From JAKAGZ01 sp963772675 (lineage in GTDB: Bacteria; Bacteroidota; Ignavibacteria; Ignavibacteriales; Ignavibacteriaceae): a stretch of 64,000 nt of DNA. Positions 45,181 to 55,358 of the stretch are shown here, piece by piece. The notes beneath the pieces are model-generated. The model did not search any database, was not told where the DNA came from, and saw only the letters and a list, made by a program, of their open reading frames with translations. The translations under genes were made by a program, and so were the position numbers. The DNA lies in the NCBI GenBank assembly GCA_963772675.1, contig CAVYYF010000005.1:868001-932000 (forward strand), read 5' to 3'. Position 1 is the stretch's first letter; every line of letters begins with the position of its first letter.

Positions 45181-45891
45181 ATGGAAAAATATTCTCATGA
45201 AAAACATAAGAATGAATATATCAGTATGCACAAAAAAAGATTTGATTTTTTAGTTAAGAAAATTAAAAAATATCAGAATTCGCCAGATATAAAAATTTTA
45301 GATATCGGAAGAAGTCCGTTTACTAAGATTTTATCAAATAATTTTAGTAATATTTCAACATTAGGACTCCCGCCTGAGCACACCCTGTTAGATAAAACTG
45401 ATCCCATTGATGTTAAAAAAATACCATATTTAATTTTTGATTTAAATGATTCCTGTAACAGAGATTCTTGGATTAAATTAGAAGAGCAAGATATAGTAAT
45501 ATTTGCCGAAGTTCTTGAGCATCTTGCGGTTCATTCTCAATGTGTTTTTGAATTTATTAATAATTGTCTTAAAATAAATGGAATCCTTATTTGTCAAACA
45601 CCAAATGCTGTTTCACTATCGAAAAGATTAAAAATGATTTTTGGATTAAATCCTTTTCAAGAATTCATTATTGAATTAGAGAAAGGTCAGCATCATTTTA
45701 GAGAATATACAAAGGCAGAGTTAAGTAAATTTGGGAAGGAGTGCGGGTTCGTTCTTGTGGAACATTCTTTCGAAAATTATTTTCATTACGATACAAAAAA
45801 AAGTACAATATTTAATTTTATTGCATCTATTATCCCTTCATTCAGAAATGGTCAGACGGCTATATTTAAAAAGGTTAAAGAAGTTAATTAA
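45181..45891 (+). CDS. Class I SAM-dependent methyltransferase
   Basis: This is a 236-residue methyltransferase-fold protein. The SAM-binding glycine loop is degenerate (ILDIGRSPF), but VIFAEVLEHLAVH and LICQTPNAVSLSKRLKM match the later motifs of the Methyltransf_23/25 families. Within a polysaccharide cluster it could methylate a sugar or cap chain growth. The ATG follows a GAAAGG site. Confidence 0.82.
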   Translation: MEKYSHEKHKNEYISMHKKRFDFLVKKIKKYQNSPDIKILDIGRSPFTKILSNNFSNISTLGLPPEHTLLDKTDPIDVKKIPYLIFDLNDSCNRDSWIKLEEQDIVIFAEVLEHLAVHSQCVFEFINNCLKINGILICQTPNAVSLSKRLKMIFGLNPFQEFIIELEKGQHHFREYTKAELSKFGKECGFVLVEHSFENYFHYDTKKSTIFNFIASIIPSFRNGQTAIFKKVKEVN

Positions 45892-47157
45892 GTGAGTATA
45901 CTTTCTATATTTTGCTTTATTATTTGTGCAGTAATTATTATATCGGCCATCAAAAAAGATGCCGATATTCTTTCTCCTAGTAGAATCTTTATTGTAATTT
46001 GGTCATTGGCCATTGGACTAGCAGATCTCAAATTTAGCCGTTTTCAACACCAGTGGTCTGCGTATGGTTGGATAACCTTATTAATTAGCATTGCATCTTT
46101 TCTGCTGGGTTCTTTCACAGTATTTGTAATTTATTATAAAAAAAAAATATTAGGCGTTAGTGAAATAAGAAAAATTATCCGCAATTCTCAGTTAGATAAA
46201 AATAATTTTTTCAATTAATTCTTCTTCTATTTTGTGCCTACATTATTAGTTATGCTGTTGTTGTTGTAATCGTTGGCTTTATTCCTATTTTATCCAAACA
46301 TCCTTCTGAGTTGAGAACCCAAATGACTGTATTTGGATTTGGGCTTGTTGTGCATGCTTCAACTTCTATAATGTATTTTGTTGTAATTTATTTACTATTA
46401 GTAAAAAAGGACATCAGCAAAAAAAATAATATTATTAATTATTTTGTTAGTAACATTTGTTACATATTTTGCCCTTCTTCAAAGGTATGATTTAGTCTTC
46501 TGGCTGGTCATATCCTCCGTATTTTATTATTATTTCAAAAAAATTAGTTTAAGAACAATTCTTATCTTTTCTGCAGGATTAACAGCGATAATATATGCCA
46601 TACAAAATATTAGGATGAGCAATTATTTTGCAGGTTATATATATGTTTTTTCTGAAATGAAATTTAGCCCGAAGTATGCAATTTACACTGAGCCATATAT
46701 GTATGTTGTAATGAACCTTGAAAATTTTACCAGAGCGGTATCAAAAGTGGTTCACCATACTTACGGCTATTATACCTTTAATTTTGTGATGTCATTAACT
46801 GGATTAAAACATTGGATTGAAAAATACTCAAATTTAAATAATACTCCTTTTTTAAACAGTGGCTATAATACATATACAATGTTCTGGGACTTTTATAGAG
46901 ATTTTGGCCTTCTAGGCTTGTCAATAATCTCTTTCGGCTTAGGGTTTTTAATTTCTACGCTGTATTATAATTTTAGAAGTAAACCTAACATAAATACACT
47001 ATCTTTGTACTCAATCTCTGTATTTATAATTCTATTTTCATTTTTTATTAATCCTATTGGACAGTTGCATTTTTTCTTTAATACATTATTAATTTTTGTG
47101 TTTACATTAATTGCAGTTCACGGAACGAAAAGGTCTGATTATGCGAGTATTAATTGA
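45892..47157 (+). pseudogene. O-antigen/oligosaccharide repeat-unit polymerase (Wzy-like), two frameshifts
   Basis: The pieces are 45892-46218, about 46216-46430 (another frame, FCAYIISYAVVVVIVGFIPIL ...) and 46444-47157. Together they make a polytopic protein of about 420 residues. The large loop with FLNSGYNTYTMFWDFYRDFG and the DSPSRIF-like start (ADILSPSRIFIVIWSLAIG) resemble the oligosaccharide repeat unit polymerase family. The breaks lie at the T6 run near 46204-46209 and the A8 run near 46419-46426. A GTG start follows the methyltransferase stop directly. Confidence 0.75.
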
Positions 47158-48205
47158 TGAGGGTTTAACTTATAATAGCAGATCGACCGGAATTGGCCTT
47201 CATGGCTATAATGTATATTTACATTTGAAATCCTATTGTGAGAGCGATATAACCGACTATTGGCAACTAAGAGTAATTCCAAGGGGATTAAGGAAATTTG
47301 CGTATGTAGCTTTTACAAATATTCATGCTTTTTACAGGAATTATGATATTATACATTACCAGAATTATAATACTCCTTATCTTACAGGCAAAGCAAAAAA
47401 AGTAGTAACTATTCATGACCTGGGTGTATTTAGATATCCTGATACAGTTCCGACTATTTATATTAAATACAATCAATCTTTAATTAGGAATTCAGTAAGC
47501 AGAGCACATGCAATAATTACTCCATCGGAATTTACTAAGGAAGAAATATTAAGTTATTTCCCAAATGCAGATCAACAAAAGATTTTTTCTTGTGAATCCG
47601 GATTAAGGGATGTATTTTTCAATAAAGATGTTTTATCTGATATAATTAAGAAGAACGGAATTGAAAAATTTAATTACTTCTTTTTCTTAGGAAGTATTTC
47701 TAAAAGAAAAAATTTGGAATTCTTGATAAAAGCTTTTATTAAAGCTAAACAGAAGAAAGCTATAGGCGAGAATACTCAACTTTTATTAGGTGGACAAAAT
47801 TGGTGGGGAGCCAAGAATATAATAAAATTAATTGATCCCGAAATGAAAATAATAACGCTGGGCTATCTCACCGATTATGACATTATAACTCTTTATCGAA
47901 ATTCAAAAGCAGTAATATTCCCTTCAATTTATGAGGGATTTGGAATCCCTATAATTGAGGCTATGAGCCAAAATGCTCCATTAATTATATCCAGAATCCC
48001 AACTAGTATTGCTCTAAATAAAAGACACGATAATCAAATGTTTGAATTTGATTTAGATAATGAAGAGCAATTAATTGAAGCTTTATCAAACCTTGATAAT
48101 AATTATGAAAGGATAAAAAAACAATTAGATTATGGAGACATTTCCATTTATAATTTTGATAATATTGCGAAAAGGCATTATGAGGTTTACAAGACTTTAT
48201 TATAA
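47141..48205 (+). CDS. Glycosyltransferase family 4
   Basis: This is a roughly 354-residue GT-B protein. The ATG at 47141 starts MRVLIDEGLTYNSRSTGIG, typical for the family, and overlaps the polymerase gene end by 17 bp. Motifs are VTIHDLGVFRYPD, IITPSEFTKEEI, FFLGSISKRKN and FPSIYEGFGIPIIEAM, the last carrying the E-x7-E nucleotide-sugar site. The donor and acceptor are unknown. Confidence 0.92.
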   Translation: MRVLIDEGLTYNSRSTGIGLHGYNVYLHLKSYCESDITDYWQLRVIPRGLRKFAYVAFTNIHAFYRNYDIIHYQNYNTPYLTGKAKKVVTIHDLGVFRYPDTVPTIYIKYNQSLIRNSVSRAHAIITPSEFTKEEILSYFPNADQQKIFSCESGLRDVFFNKDVLSDIIKKNGIEKFNYFFFLGSISKRKNLEFLIKAFIKAKQKKAIGENTQLLLGGQNWWGAKNIIKLIDPEMKIITLGYLTDYDIITLYRNSKAVIFPSIYEGFGIPIIEAMSQNAPLIISRIPTSIALNKRHDNQMFEFDLDNEEQLIEALSNLDNNYERIKKQLDYGDISIYNFDNIAKRHYEVYKTLL

Positions 48206-48700
48206 TATTTTAATGGATATAAGAATCTTGGTCTTTAGAACGTACCGGTAAAAAATAAAGTTTGTAAAAAACTGAGTTGACTGCATAAAATATTCTTGCT
48301 TTTATATAAGAGTAGGTAAGATATTTTATTGTCTAGATCATTAAATTTTTAGAATAGTAGCGATATATTGGATTATTCTTTTATGTATTAAAGAAGTAGT
48401 AATATGAGAAAATATTATAATCATTATAAAATTATTTATTCTCCTTAGACTAGAAATTCTCCATATTGGAAGTATATTTTTACACTTTAGATTGCGACCA
48501 TTATTTAATGAAAATTTACTCCGGTAATTATATATATAACAAAAAATTAATATCTCTGATTCAATTTTGAAGGTAAAATAGCTTTTATCAGCTTAGTCAT
48601 TTTGGGATAATTAGGCGGGCGTTTTATCAATTTATAATTGAAAAAAATCAAGGCATGAAAATAGTTTTATTTTTATTCCCTAAGAAAAATAAAAGGAAGT
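48206..48700. other. AT-rich gap inside the polysaccharide cluster
   Basis: These 495 bases hold no convincing ORF in either direction. Short open stretches occur (for example MRKYYNHYKIIYSP near 48403), but each stops within 20 codons. It looks like eroded or non-coding DNA; a highly damaged gene is possible but no family motif could be read. Confidence 0.5.
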
Positions 48701-49817
48701 ATGAATATAGGGATTGATGCAAGAGTTTTAGAAAAAGGCATTACAGGTATTGGGCGGTATCTTGAAGACTTATTAAAGGAGTTACCTAATGTTGATAAAT
48801 TAAACAAATACTTTCTTTTTTCATATAATTATTTAGGAATAAATCCTGATTATTTTCGTAATATTCCTACCTACAAACCTATACTGAATGACAAACTATT
48901 TTCACCTTTTTGGTTGAATTTTATTCTCCCTCATTTTCTTAAAAAGTATAAGATAGATTTATTCTTTACTCCCAACCATTTGCTTCCCTTAAAAAAAATC
49001 AGGACAGTGAATGTTATTACTGTTCATGATGTTGCTAATAAAAAAAATAACTTATATCATTCTTTGCTTTATCGATTGTATATAAATCTGTTATTGCCAA
49101 ATGCACTTAATCGTAGCAATAAAATAATTACTATTTCGCAATCAGCTAAAAATGATATTATAGAAGCCTATAAAACAGATCCGAGAGAAAATAAAAGTTA
49201 TTTATGAACATGCTGATAAAAAATTTGCAAATATCAATATAAATAATGATGAACTGGTTTGCATTAAAAACAAATATAATCTTACGGATAAATTCATACT
49301 ATATGTTGGTGTAATTGAAAACAGGAAAAATATTTTAGGAATTTTGAAAACTGCTGATATAATAAATCAAAAAATTAAGGATATAAGTTTTGTCTTAATA
49401 GGTCGCAGAGGCCACGGTGCGGCTGAAATAGTGGCTGAAATTAATAAAAGGGAAAAATATGTAAACTATCTGGGTGTGATTGATGATTCTGATTTAATTA
49501 AAATTTATAATTTAGCTTTTGCTTTCTTTTTCCCATCTTATTATGAAGGATTTGGTTTGCCACCATTGGAAGCTATGCAGGTTGGTATACCTGTTTTGAT
49601 TTCTAACCGCTCATCATTACCAGAAGTTGTTGGAAAGGGAGGGATTATTAAGGATGCTGATGATTTTAAGGGATTTGCTGATGAAATTATAAAACTTTAT
49701 AAAAATCCCCAATATTATCGAAATATGAAATCTGCAGCCTTAAATCAATCACTAAATTTTAATCAAAAGAGTGCTGTTTCAGAATTAGTAACTACTTTTA
49801 ATGAATTAAAAATGTAA
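48701..49817 (+). pseudogene. Glycosyltransferase family 4/1, one frameshift
   Basis: The N-terminal piece (48701-49207, MNIGIDARVLEKGITGIGRYL, ITVHDVANKK, ITISQSAKNDIIEAYK) and the C-terminal piece (to 49817) fit one protein of about 372 residues. They join near 49185, where removal of one base gives YKTDPEKIKVIYEHADKKF. The C-terminal half has ILYVGVIENRKN, VLIGRRGHG and FPSYYEGFGLPPLEAMQ. Start ATG follows AAAAGGAAGT. It would add a sugar to the repeat unit. Confidence 0.85.
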
Positions 49818-49964
49818 CCTATTTATATTGTAACCTAATCGGGAAAAATATTGCTGGGAAACAATTGGAGCCCAATTTGAGGAAGAATATCTTAAATTAC
49901 TTACCTGATTTATTTTAATTTGGAAATTTAGTTATTGAAAAACAAGCTTTTATAAATCGAAATT

Positions 49965-52532
49965 ATGATTTTTGTAGAAATATTATTCTGGGTTTCAATC
50001 TTTTTGCTCATCCACTCATATCTATTATATCCTCTTTTTATATATGTTGCAAGCCGTTTTATAAAAAGAGATTTCAAATTTGATGAAAATTATAAACCCT
50101 CTGTCTCTGTTTTAATGGCAGCCTTTAACGAGAAAGATCACATTGCTGAGACAATTAATAAAATAATTGCTTCAGACTATGATCAGGATAGATTAGAAAT
50201 ACTGGTTGGTTCCGATAATTCGAATGATGGTACAAACGAAATTTTATTAGAACTTTCGAAAAAGTATTCAAATCTAAAGGTTTTTCTATTTAAGGAGAGA
50301 AGAGGAAAGGCTATTGTACTTAATGATCTTGTAAAATCCTCAAGTAATGAAATTTTGGTTTTTGTAGATGCGAACACTTTTTATGATCGTGTTGCTATTA
50401 AAGAAATGGCAAAATATTATAAGGATTCCAGAGTCGGTGGCGTCAGTGGCAGGTTATTATTTGTAGAAGAAAAATCTAATGATAAGTTAAATGTTGAAAC
50501 TAACTATTGGAAGGCTGAATCAATCATAAAAGAATTAGAAGGTAAAATAGGTTATCTCATCGGAGCTAACGGTGGAATTTACAGTATAAGAAAAGAATTA
50601 TACGCGGTTGTTCCTGATAAATATTCTATTTCTGATGATTTATATATCTCCTTAAAAGTTTTGGAGCAAAAAAAATATTTCCTCTATAACAAAAATGCTA
50701 TTGGTAGAGAACTAGCTACAACAAACCACAAGGCAGAATTTAAAAGAAGAATCAGGTATAACTTCTTTTTCGTATCAACTATTACCAGCATCAAAAAATT
50801 GTTAATGCCGGAATATGGTCTCGTATCTTTTATGCTATGGTCACATAAAGTAATAAGATGGTTTACTTCGGTTATATTTATTGTCCTTTTCCTGGCGAAT
50901 CTTTTTTTGCAATTTAGTAATCCATTTTATTACACTATCTTTATTTGTCAGGTTGTTTTTTACTTAATTGGAATTGTAGGATATTTTCTTTTATCATGGA
51001 AAAGTAAGTTCAATATTCCGATGCTTATTTATTATTTCCTGTTCACAAACGTAGCAATGTTATTTGGTATAGTAAAATTTTTTACTAGTAAACAAGGTGC
51101 GGTCTGGAAAACGGTTACGGGAAAAATGAACAAGAAACATGAAAAAATAATCCTCTTCACAACTGATTTTGTTTTCATAAATCTTGCCGGGATTTTATAT
51201 TTTCTGCTCAGAGTTCAGTCCGGATATTTTAGATTCACAATTCACCCTGAATTCCTGCCGCCTCTTTTTGTAATCTATCTCTATTGGCTGCTTATCTTTA
51301 CATTTGTTGGAATGTACCGTGCATGGTTTGCAGCGTCAAGATTCGACGAGATATCGACACTTTTTAAAGCTTCGTTTGTTGGAATCTTTATCCTATTTTT
51401 TGCGATTTATCTCGATGACTCAATGCACGGAGTTACATCTGGCTCCAGAATACTTTTATTTATCTATTGGGGAATGTTTTTGCTATTTGTCGGGGGTGGA
51501 CGAATACTCATAAGGAGTTTTCAGCGAAAACTTCTGGTTAAGGGGATAGGCAGAAAAAATACTTTGATTGTAGGTTACAATAAAAATGCTTTTGAGGTTT
51601 GCGATCAATTATTTGAATACCGGGCTCTTGGGTTAGATGTTAAAGCATTTGTGCAGACTGAAAAGAAAAAATCTCCTAAAGAATATAAAAATGTTCCTGT
51701 AGTTGGTCCTGTAAAAAATATATTATCACTAATCGAAGAACTAAATATTCAGGAAATCATTATAGCTCTGGAAAAAAAGGATGATGATTTACTAATTGAA
51801 TTAATAAGCCTGGCATCAGGCAAAGATATTGGATTAAAAATAGTCCCTAATCTTTATGAAATTCTTAGCGGGCAGGCAAGGTCTTCGCAGATATATGGAA
51901 TGCCTCTAATAGATCTGGTTCCCCAACTGATGCCTGAGTGGGAAAGAAAATTAAAACGACTATTGGACATAATGATTTCTTTTATTATCCTGATAGTTAG
52001 TTTGCCATTGAGCTTAATGGTTGCTATTGCGATAAAAATAGATAGTCCCGGAACAATATTTTTTATACAACAGAGATGTGGACTTAATGATTCTGTTTTT
52101 AGAATGATAAAATTCCGTTCGATGTTTAAGGACGCAGAAAAACACAGTGGGCCGGTCTGGTCTCAAAAAGATGACCCACGTGTTACCAGAGTCGGGAAAA
52201 TTCTTAGGAAACTTCGGCTGGATGAAATTCCGCAGATGTATAATGTCCTAAAAGGGGAAATGAGTCTTGTCGGCCCTCGCCCCGAACGTCCATTTTTTGT
52301 AGAAAAATTTGCAAAGGAAATTCCATACTATAAACGACGCCTAAAAGTTAGACCCGGGATTACGGGCTGGGCTCAAGTTAAACATAAGTATGATGAGTCT
52401 ATTGAAGATGTAAAAGCAAAGCTGCGTTTCGATCTTTTTTATATAGAAAATATGTCCATTAATATGGATTTCAAAATCTTATTCAGGACAATATTTGTTG
52501 TAGTTTTTGGGAAAGGACATTTTGAGAAGTAA
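49965..52532 (+). CDS. GT2 glycosyltransferase fused to polyprenyl-phosphate sugar transferase
   Basis: This is an 855-residue fusion. Residues 1 to about 390 are a membrane GT2 (SVSVLMAAFNEKDHI, FVDANTFYD, IGANGGIYSIRKEL, SDDLYISLKVLEQ) with TM helices at both ends. From about residue 390 a second protein begins (KHEKIILFTTDFVFINLAGI): four TM helices, a CoA_binding_3-like Rossmann domain (TLIVGYNKNAFEVC), then the bacterial sugar transferase domain (FRMIKFRSMFKDAEKHSGP, DEIPQMYNVLKGEMSLVGPRP, PGITGWAQVKHKY). The latter starts repeat-unit synthesis by moving a sugar phosphate to undecaprenyl phosphate. The fusion of the two steps is unusual. Confidence 0.92.
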   Translation: MIFVEILFWVSIFLLIHSYLLYPLFIYVASRFIKRDFKFDENYKPSVSVLMAAFNEKDHIAETINKIIASDYDQDRLEILVGSDNSNDGTNEILLELSKKYSNLKVFLFKERRGKAIVLNDLVKSSSNEILVFVDANTFYDRVAIKEMAKYYKDSRVGGVSGRLLFVEEKSNDKLNVETNYWKAESIIKELEGKIGYLIGANGGIYSIRKELYAVVPDKYSISDDLYISLKVLEQKKYFLYNKNAIGRELATTNHKAEFKRRIRYNFFFVSTITSIKKLLMPEYGLVSFMLWSHKVIRWFTSVIFIVLFLANLFLQFSNPFYYTIFICQVVFYLIGIVGYFLLSWKSKFNIPMLIYYFLFTNVAMLFGIVKFFTSKQGAVWKTVTGKMNKKHEKIILFTTDFVFINLAGILYFLLRVQSGYFRFTIHPEFLPPLFVIYLYWLLIFTFVGMYRAWFAASRFDEISTLFKASFVGIFILFFAIYLDDSMHGVTSGSRILLFIYWGMFLLFVGGGRILIRSFQRKLLVKGIGRKNTLIVGYNKNAFEVCDQLFEYRALGLDVKAFVQTEKKKSPKEYKNVPVVGPVKNILSLIEELNIQEIIIALEKKDDDLLIELISLASGKDIGLKIVPNLYEILSGQARSSQIYGMPLIDLVPQLMPEWERKLKRLLDIMISFIILIVSLPLSLMVAIAIKIDSPGTIFFIQQRCGLNDSVFRMIKFRSMFKDAEKHSGPVWSQKDDPRVTRVGKILRKLRLDEIPQMYNVLKGEMSLVGPRPERPFFVEKFAKEIPYYKRRLKVRPGITGWAQVKHKYDESIEDVKAKLRFDLFYIENMSINMDFKILFRTIFVVVFGKGHFEK

Positions 52533-52613
52533 TATCTAATAGTATATTAATAATTGATTGGTTTGGGAAATATACTATCTTGCAGTTTTTAAAAAAATAA
52601 AATATGAATCTGA

Positions 52614-53339
52614 ATGGCTGAAAAAATATTAGTTATAATACCAACTTTCGACGAGCTCGAAAACATCCAGGAACTTATTCCGGATATTTTGGCTCGTTCT
52701 AAAAACCTGGATCTTGATATCCTGATTGTTGACGATAATTCCCCTGATGGAACAGGAAAGTTTGTTGAAGAATTATCAAAGAAGGAATCGCGTGTAAAAT
52801 TGCTAACTCGTGCTGGGAAACTGGGCCTTGGTTCCGCGTACATTGAGGGATTCAGGTATGCATTGAAAAATAATTATGATTACATTTTTGAAATGGATGC
52901 CGATTATTCGCACTCTCCCAAAGAAATCAAGAATTTTATTAAAGCGATTAAAAAGTACGATCTTGTTCTCGGCAGCAGGTATGTTAAAGGTGTAAATGTT
53001 GTTAATTGGCCAATGAAAAGATTACTGCTAAGTTTTTTTGCAAATCATTATACCAGGCTTATTACAGGTCTTCCTGTCTTTGATGCGACAGGCGGATTCA
53101 AGTGTTTCAGAAGGAAGGTTCTTGAAGAGATAGATTTGAATAAGATTAAATCAAACGGTTATACCTTTCAGATTGAAATGACCTTTAAAGCGTGGAAAAA
53201 AGGATTCTCAATAGGGGAGATTCCTATTATTTTTATAGATCGGACTGCCGGGCAGTCTAAAATGTCCAGAAAGATTGTTCGCGAAGCAATCTTTATGGTG
53301 TGGAAATTAAGAATCAGAAGCATATTCGGATTACTATAA
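52614..53339 (+). CDS. Polyprenol-phosphate mannosyltransferase-like GT2
   Basis: This is a 241-residue soluble GT2 of the DPM1 type: VIIPTFDELENIQELIP, LIVDDNSPDGT, FEMDADYSHSP (the DAD metal site), GSRYVKGVNVVNWP and FRRKVLEEIDL. It makes polyprenyl-phosphate-linked sugar donors used outside the membrane, often for glycosylation of proteins or polysaccharide. The members of this subgroup without C-terminal TM helices are about 240 residues, as here. Confidence 0.92.
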   Translation: MAEKILVIIPTFDELENIQELIPDILARSKNLDLDILIVDDNSPDGTGKFVEELSKKESRVKLLTRAGKLGLGSAYIEGFRYALKNNYDYIFEMDADYSHSPKEIKNFIKAIKKYDLVLGSRYVKGVNVVNWPMKRLLLSFFANHYTRLITGLPVFDATGGFKCFRRKVLEEIDLNKIKSNGYTFQIEMTFKAWKKGFSIGEIPIIFIDRTAGQSKMSRKIVREAIFMVWKLRIRSIFGLL

Positions 53340-53369
53340 TTAGTAAATAATAAACAACTTTGAACTTGA

Positions 53370-55349
53370 ATGGATCTATCCATAATTATAGTTAACTACA
53401 ACGTAAAAGAATTTTTACAAAATCTTCTTCACTCCATTGATAAAGCTGCGCAGAATATCACGCATGAGATTATAATTGTCGACAATGCTTCAGACGACGG
53501 TAGTATTGAATTCCTTCAACAAAAATTTCCAAAAGTTAAGCTGATAATTAATAAAGAAAATCTTGGCTTTGGAAAAGCAAATAATATCGGAATGAAAGTT
53601 GCCAGAGGTAGATATTTTCTTTTATTAAATCCTGATACTCTATTAAGTGAAAATTTGCTTCAGGAGATGACAACTTTTCTTGATAAAACAATTGAGGCAG
53701 GAATGGCTGGTTGTAAAATCTTAAACCCGGATGGGACTTTACAACTTGCCTGCAGGAGAAGTTTTCCGGGTCCGTGGACATCATTTTGCAAAGTTACAGG
53801 TCTTAGCACTCTTTTTCCAAAGAGAAAAATATTTGCCCACTATAATCTTACTTATTTGGATGAAAATCAGACTTATGAAGTTGATGCAATTTCAGGTTCG
53901 TTTATGATGATGAGGAAAGAAGTCTACGAAAAAACAGGTGGCTTTGACGAAGATTTTTTTATGTATGGGGAAGATCTCGATCTTTGTTATAGAATTCAAA
54001 AAGAAGGGTATAAAGTTTTTTATGTTCACTCTGCACAAATTATCCATTACAAGGGAGAAAGCACAAAACGAAGCAGTATTGACGATACAAAATTATTTTA
54101 TGATGCTATGCATCTTTTTGTAAAGAAACATTTTTCAACATCAATTCTTGTCGAAATTATTTTGCAGACGGCGATATTTTTTAGAAAATTTTTTGCTTTT
54201 CTCGGCAAAAAAAGATTTATCATTTTACCCTTGCTGATTGATGTGTTAATTTTTGACATGTCACTATTTTTTGCAGAAAAAATCTATTCTTCACATTCAC
54301 TGTGGGGTGGTTTCCCACGTTCAACTATCTATTTGGTTTTTACTATACCAGTTGTACTTCAGACTTTGGTTGCAACTCTAAGCGGTGTTTACAGAAGAGA
54401 TTCACTTTCAGTACTAAGAACATTTTTATCAGTGTTGATTGGTTTTTTCATTTTATCGTCAGTGACCTATTTCTTCAAGGAGTTTGCATATAGTAGAGCT
54501 GTATTGTTGATTACCTATTTAATGATATTTTTCCTTTTCATTAGCTGGCGTGTAATCATAAAGCTATTTTTCAAGATAGGAATTGAAGGTGGTAACCCTG
54601 AAAATAAAAGAACGCTGATTGTTGGAATAAATGACCCGACTATTCAGATTGCTGAAAAGTTGCAAAACAGAAGTTCAGAATTTCATAATGTGATCGGTCT
54701 GATTGGTCTTTCAAAAAAAAATATAGGTGAAAAAATTAAAAATTTTCAGGTGCTTGGAACCCTGGATAACATTATCAAGGTTATAAGAAGTAATAAAATA
54801 AATGAAATAGTCTTTTCATCAAATGAAATTTCATATAACCAGATGATGTCAATTGTTTCTATTTGTCGGAATGAAAATGTTGAGTTTAAACTAATCGGAA
54901 AAAACCTGGATTTTCTTGTGGGCAAAACATCAGTTGCAATGCTAGATGATATTCCCATAATTGAAATAAAATATAATATCTCAAAACCTTTATTCAGGTT
55001 TATTAAAGTGATATTTGATTATGTCATATCATTGCTGGTTTTGTTTTTGGTCTACCCTTTCATATATTTGACACTTCAGGTCGGCAAAAAGCCCACTGAT
55101 TTTACTGATTTGGTTGTTAAGATTCCGTCTGTTCTGTCAGGCAAATGCAGTCTTGTTGGTCCGAATGTATTGGTTAGTAATTCAAATGTTTATCTTGGGA
55201 AAAAGGGTTTAACAGGACTCTGGTACGTTGAAGAGTTTTCAGGCATAGATCCTGATAAATTAAATATTTTTTATGCCAGGAATCAAAGTCTCTGGTTTGA
55301 TCTGGGAATACTTGGAAAAACAATAACAAAAATGTGGAATAGGAAATAA
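53370..55349 (+). CDS. GT2 glycosyltransferase fused to a degenerate sugar-transferase-like module
   Basis: This is a 659-residue protein. Residues 1 to about 290 are a rhamnosyltransferase-like GT2 (IIIVNYNVKEFLQNLLHSI, LLNPDTLLSENLL, GGFDEDFFMYGEDLDLCYR). It continues into four TM helices and a Rossmann CoA_binding_3-like domain (TLIVGINDPTIQIAEKLQ). The C terminus keeps only traces of a polyprenyl sugar transferase: CSLVGPNVLV, KKGLTGLWYVEEFSG and FYARNQSLWFDLGILGKTI. The KFRSM and DEIPQ catalytic motifs are missing. It is probably inactive as a transferase and may be a partner of the complete fusion protein upstream. Confidence 0.85.
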   Translation: MDLSIIIVNYNVKEFLQNLLHSIDKAAQNITHEIIIVDNASDDGSIEFLQQKFPKVKLIINKENLGFGKANNIGMKVARGRYFLLLNPDTLLSENLLQEMTTFLDKTIEAGMAGCKILNPDGTLQLACRRSFPGPWTSFCKVTGLSTLFPKRKIFAHYNLTYLDENQTYEVDAISGSFMMMRKEVYEKTGGFDEDFFMYGEDLDLCYRIQKEGYKVFYVHSAQIIHYKGESTKRSSIDDTKLFYDAMHLFVKKHFSTSILVEIILQTAIFFRKFFAFLGKKRFIILPLLIDVLIFDMSLFFAEKIYSSHSLWGGFPRSTIYLVFTIPVVLQTLVATLSGVYRRDSLSVLRTFLSVLIGFFILSSVTYFFKEFAYSRAVLLITYLMIFFLFISWRVIIKLFFKIGIEGGNPENKRTLIVGINDPTIQIAEKLQNRSSEFHNVIGLIGLSKKNIGEKIKNFQVLGTLDNIIKVIRSNKINEIVFSSNEISYNQMMSIVSICRNENVEFKLIGKNLDFLVGKTSVAMLDDIPIIEIKYNISKPLFRFIKVIFDYVISLLVLFLVYPFIYLTLQVGKKPTDFTDLVVKIPSVLSGKCSLVGPNVLVSNSNVYLGKKGLTGLWYVEEFSGIDPDKLNIFYARNQSLWFDLGILGKTITKMWNRK

Positions 55350-55358
55350 TTATTAGAG

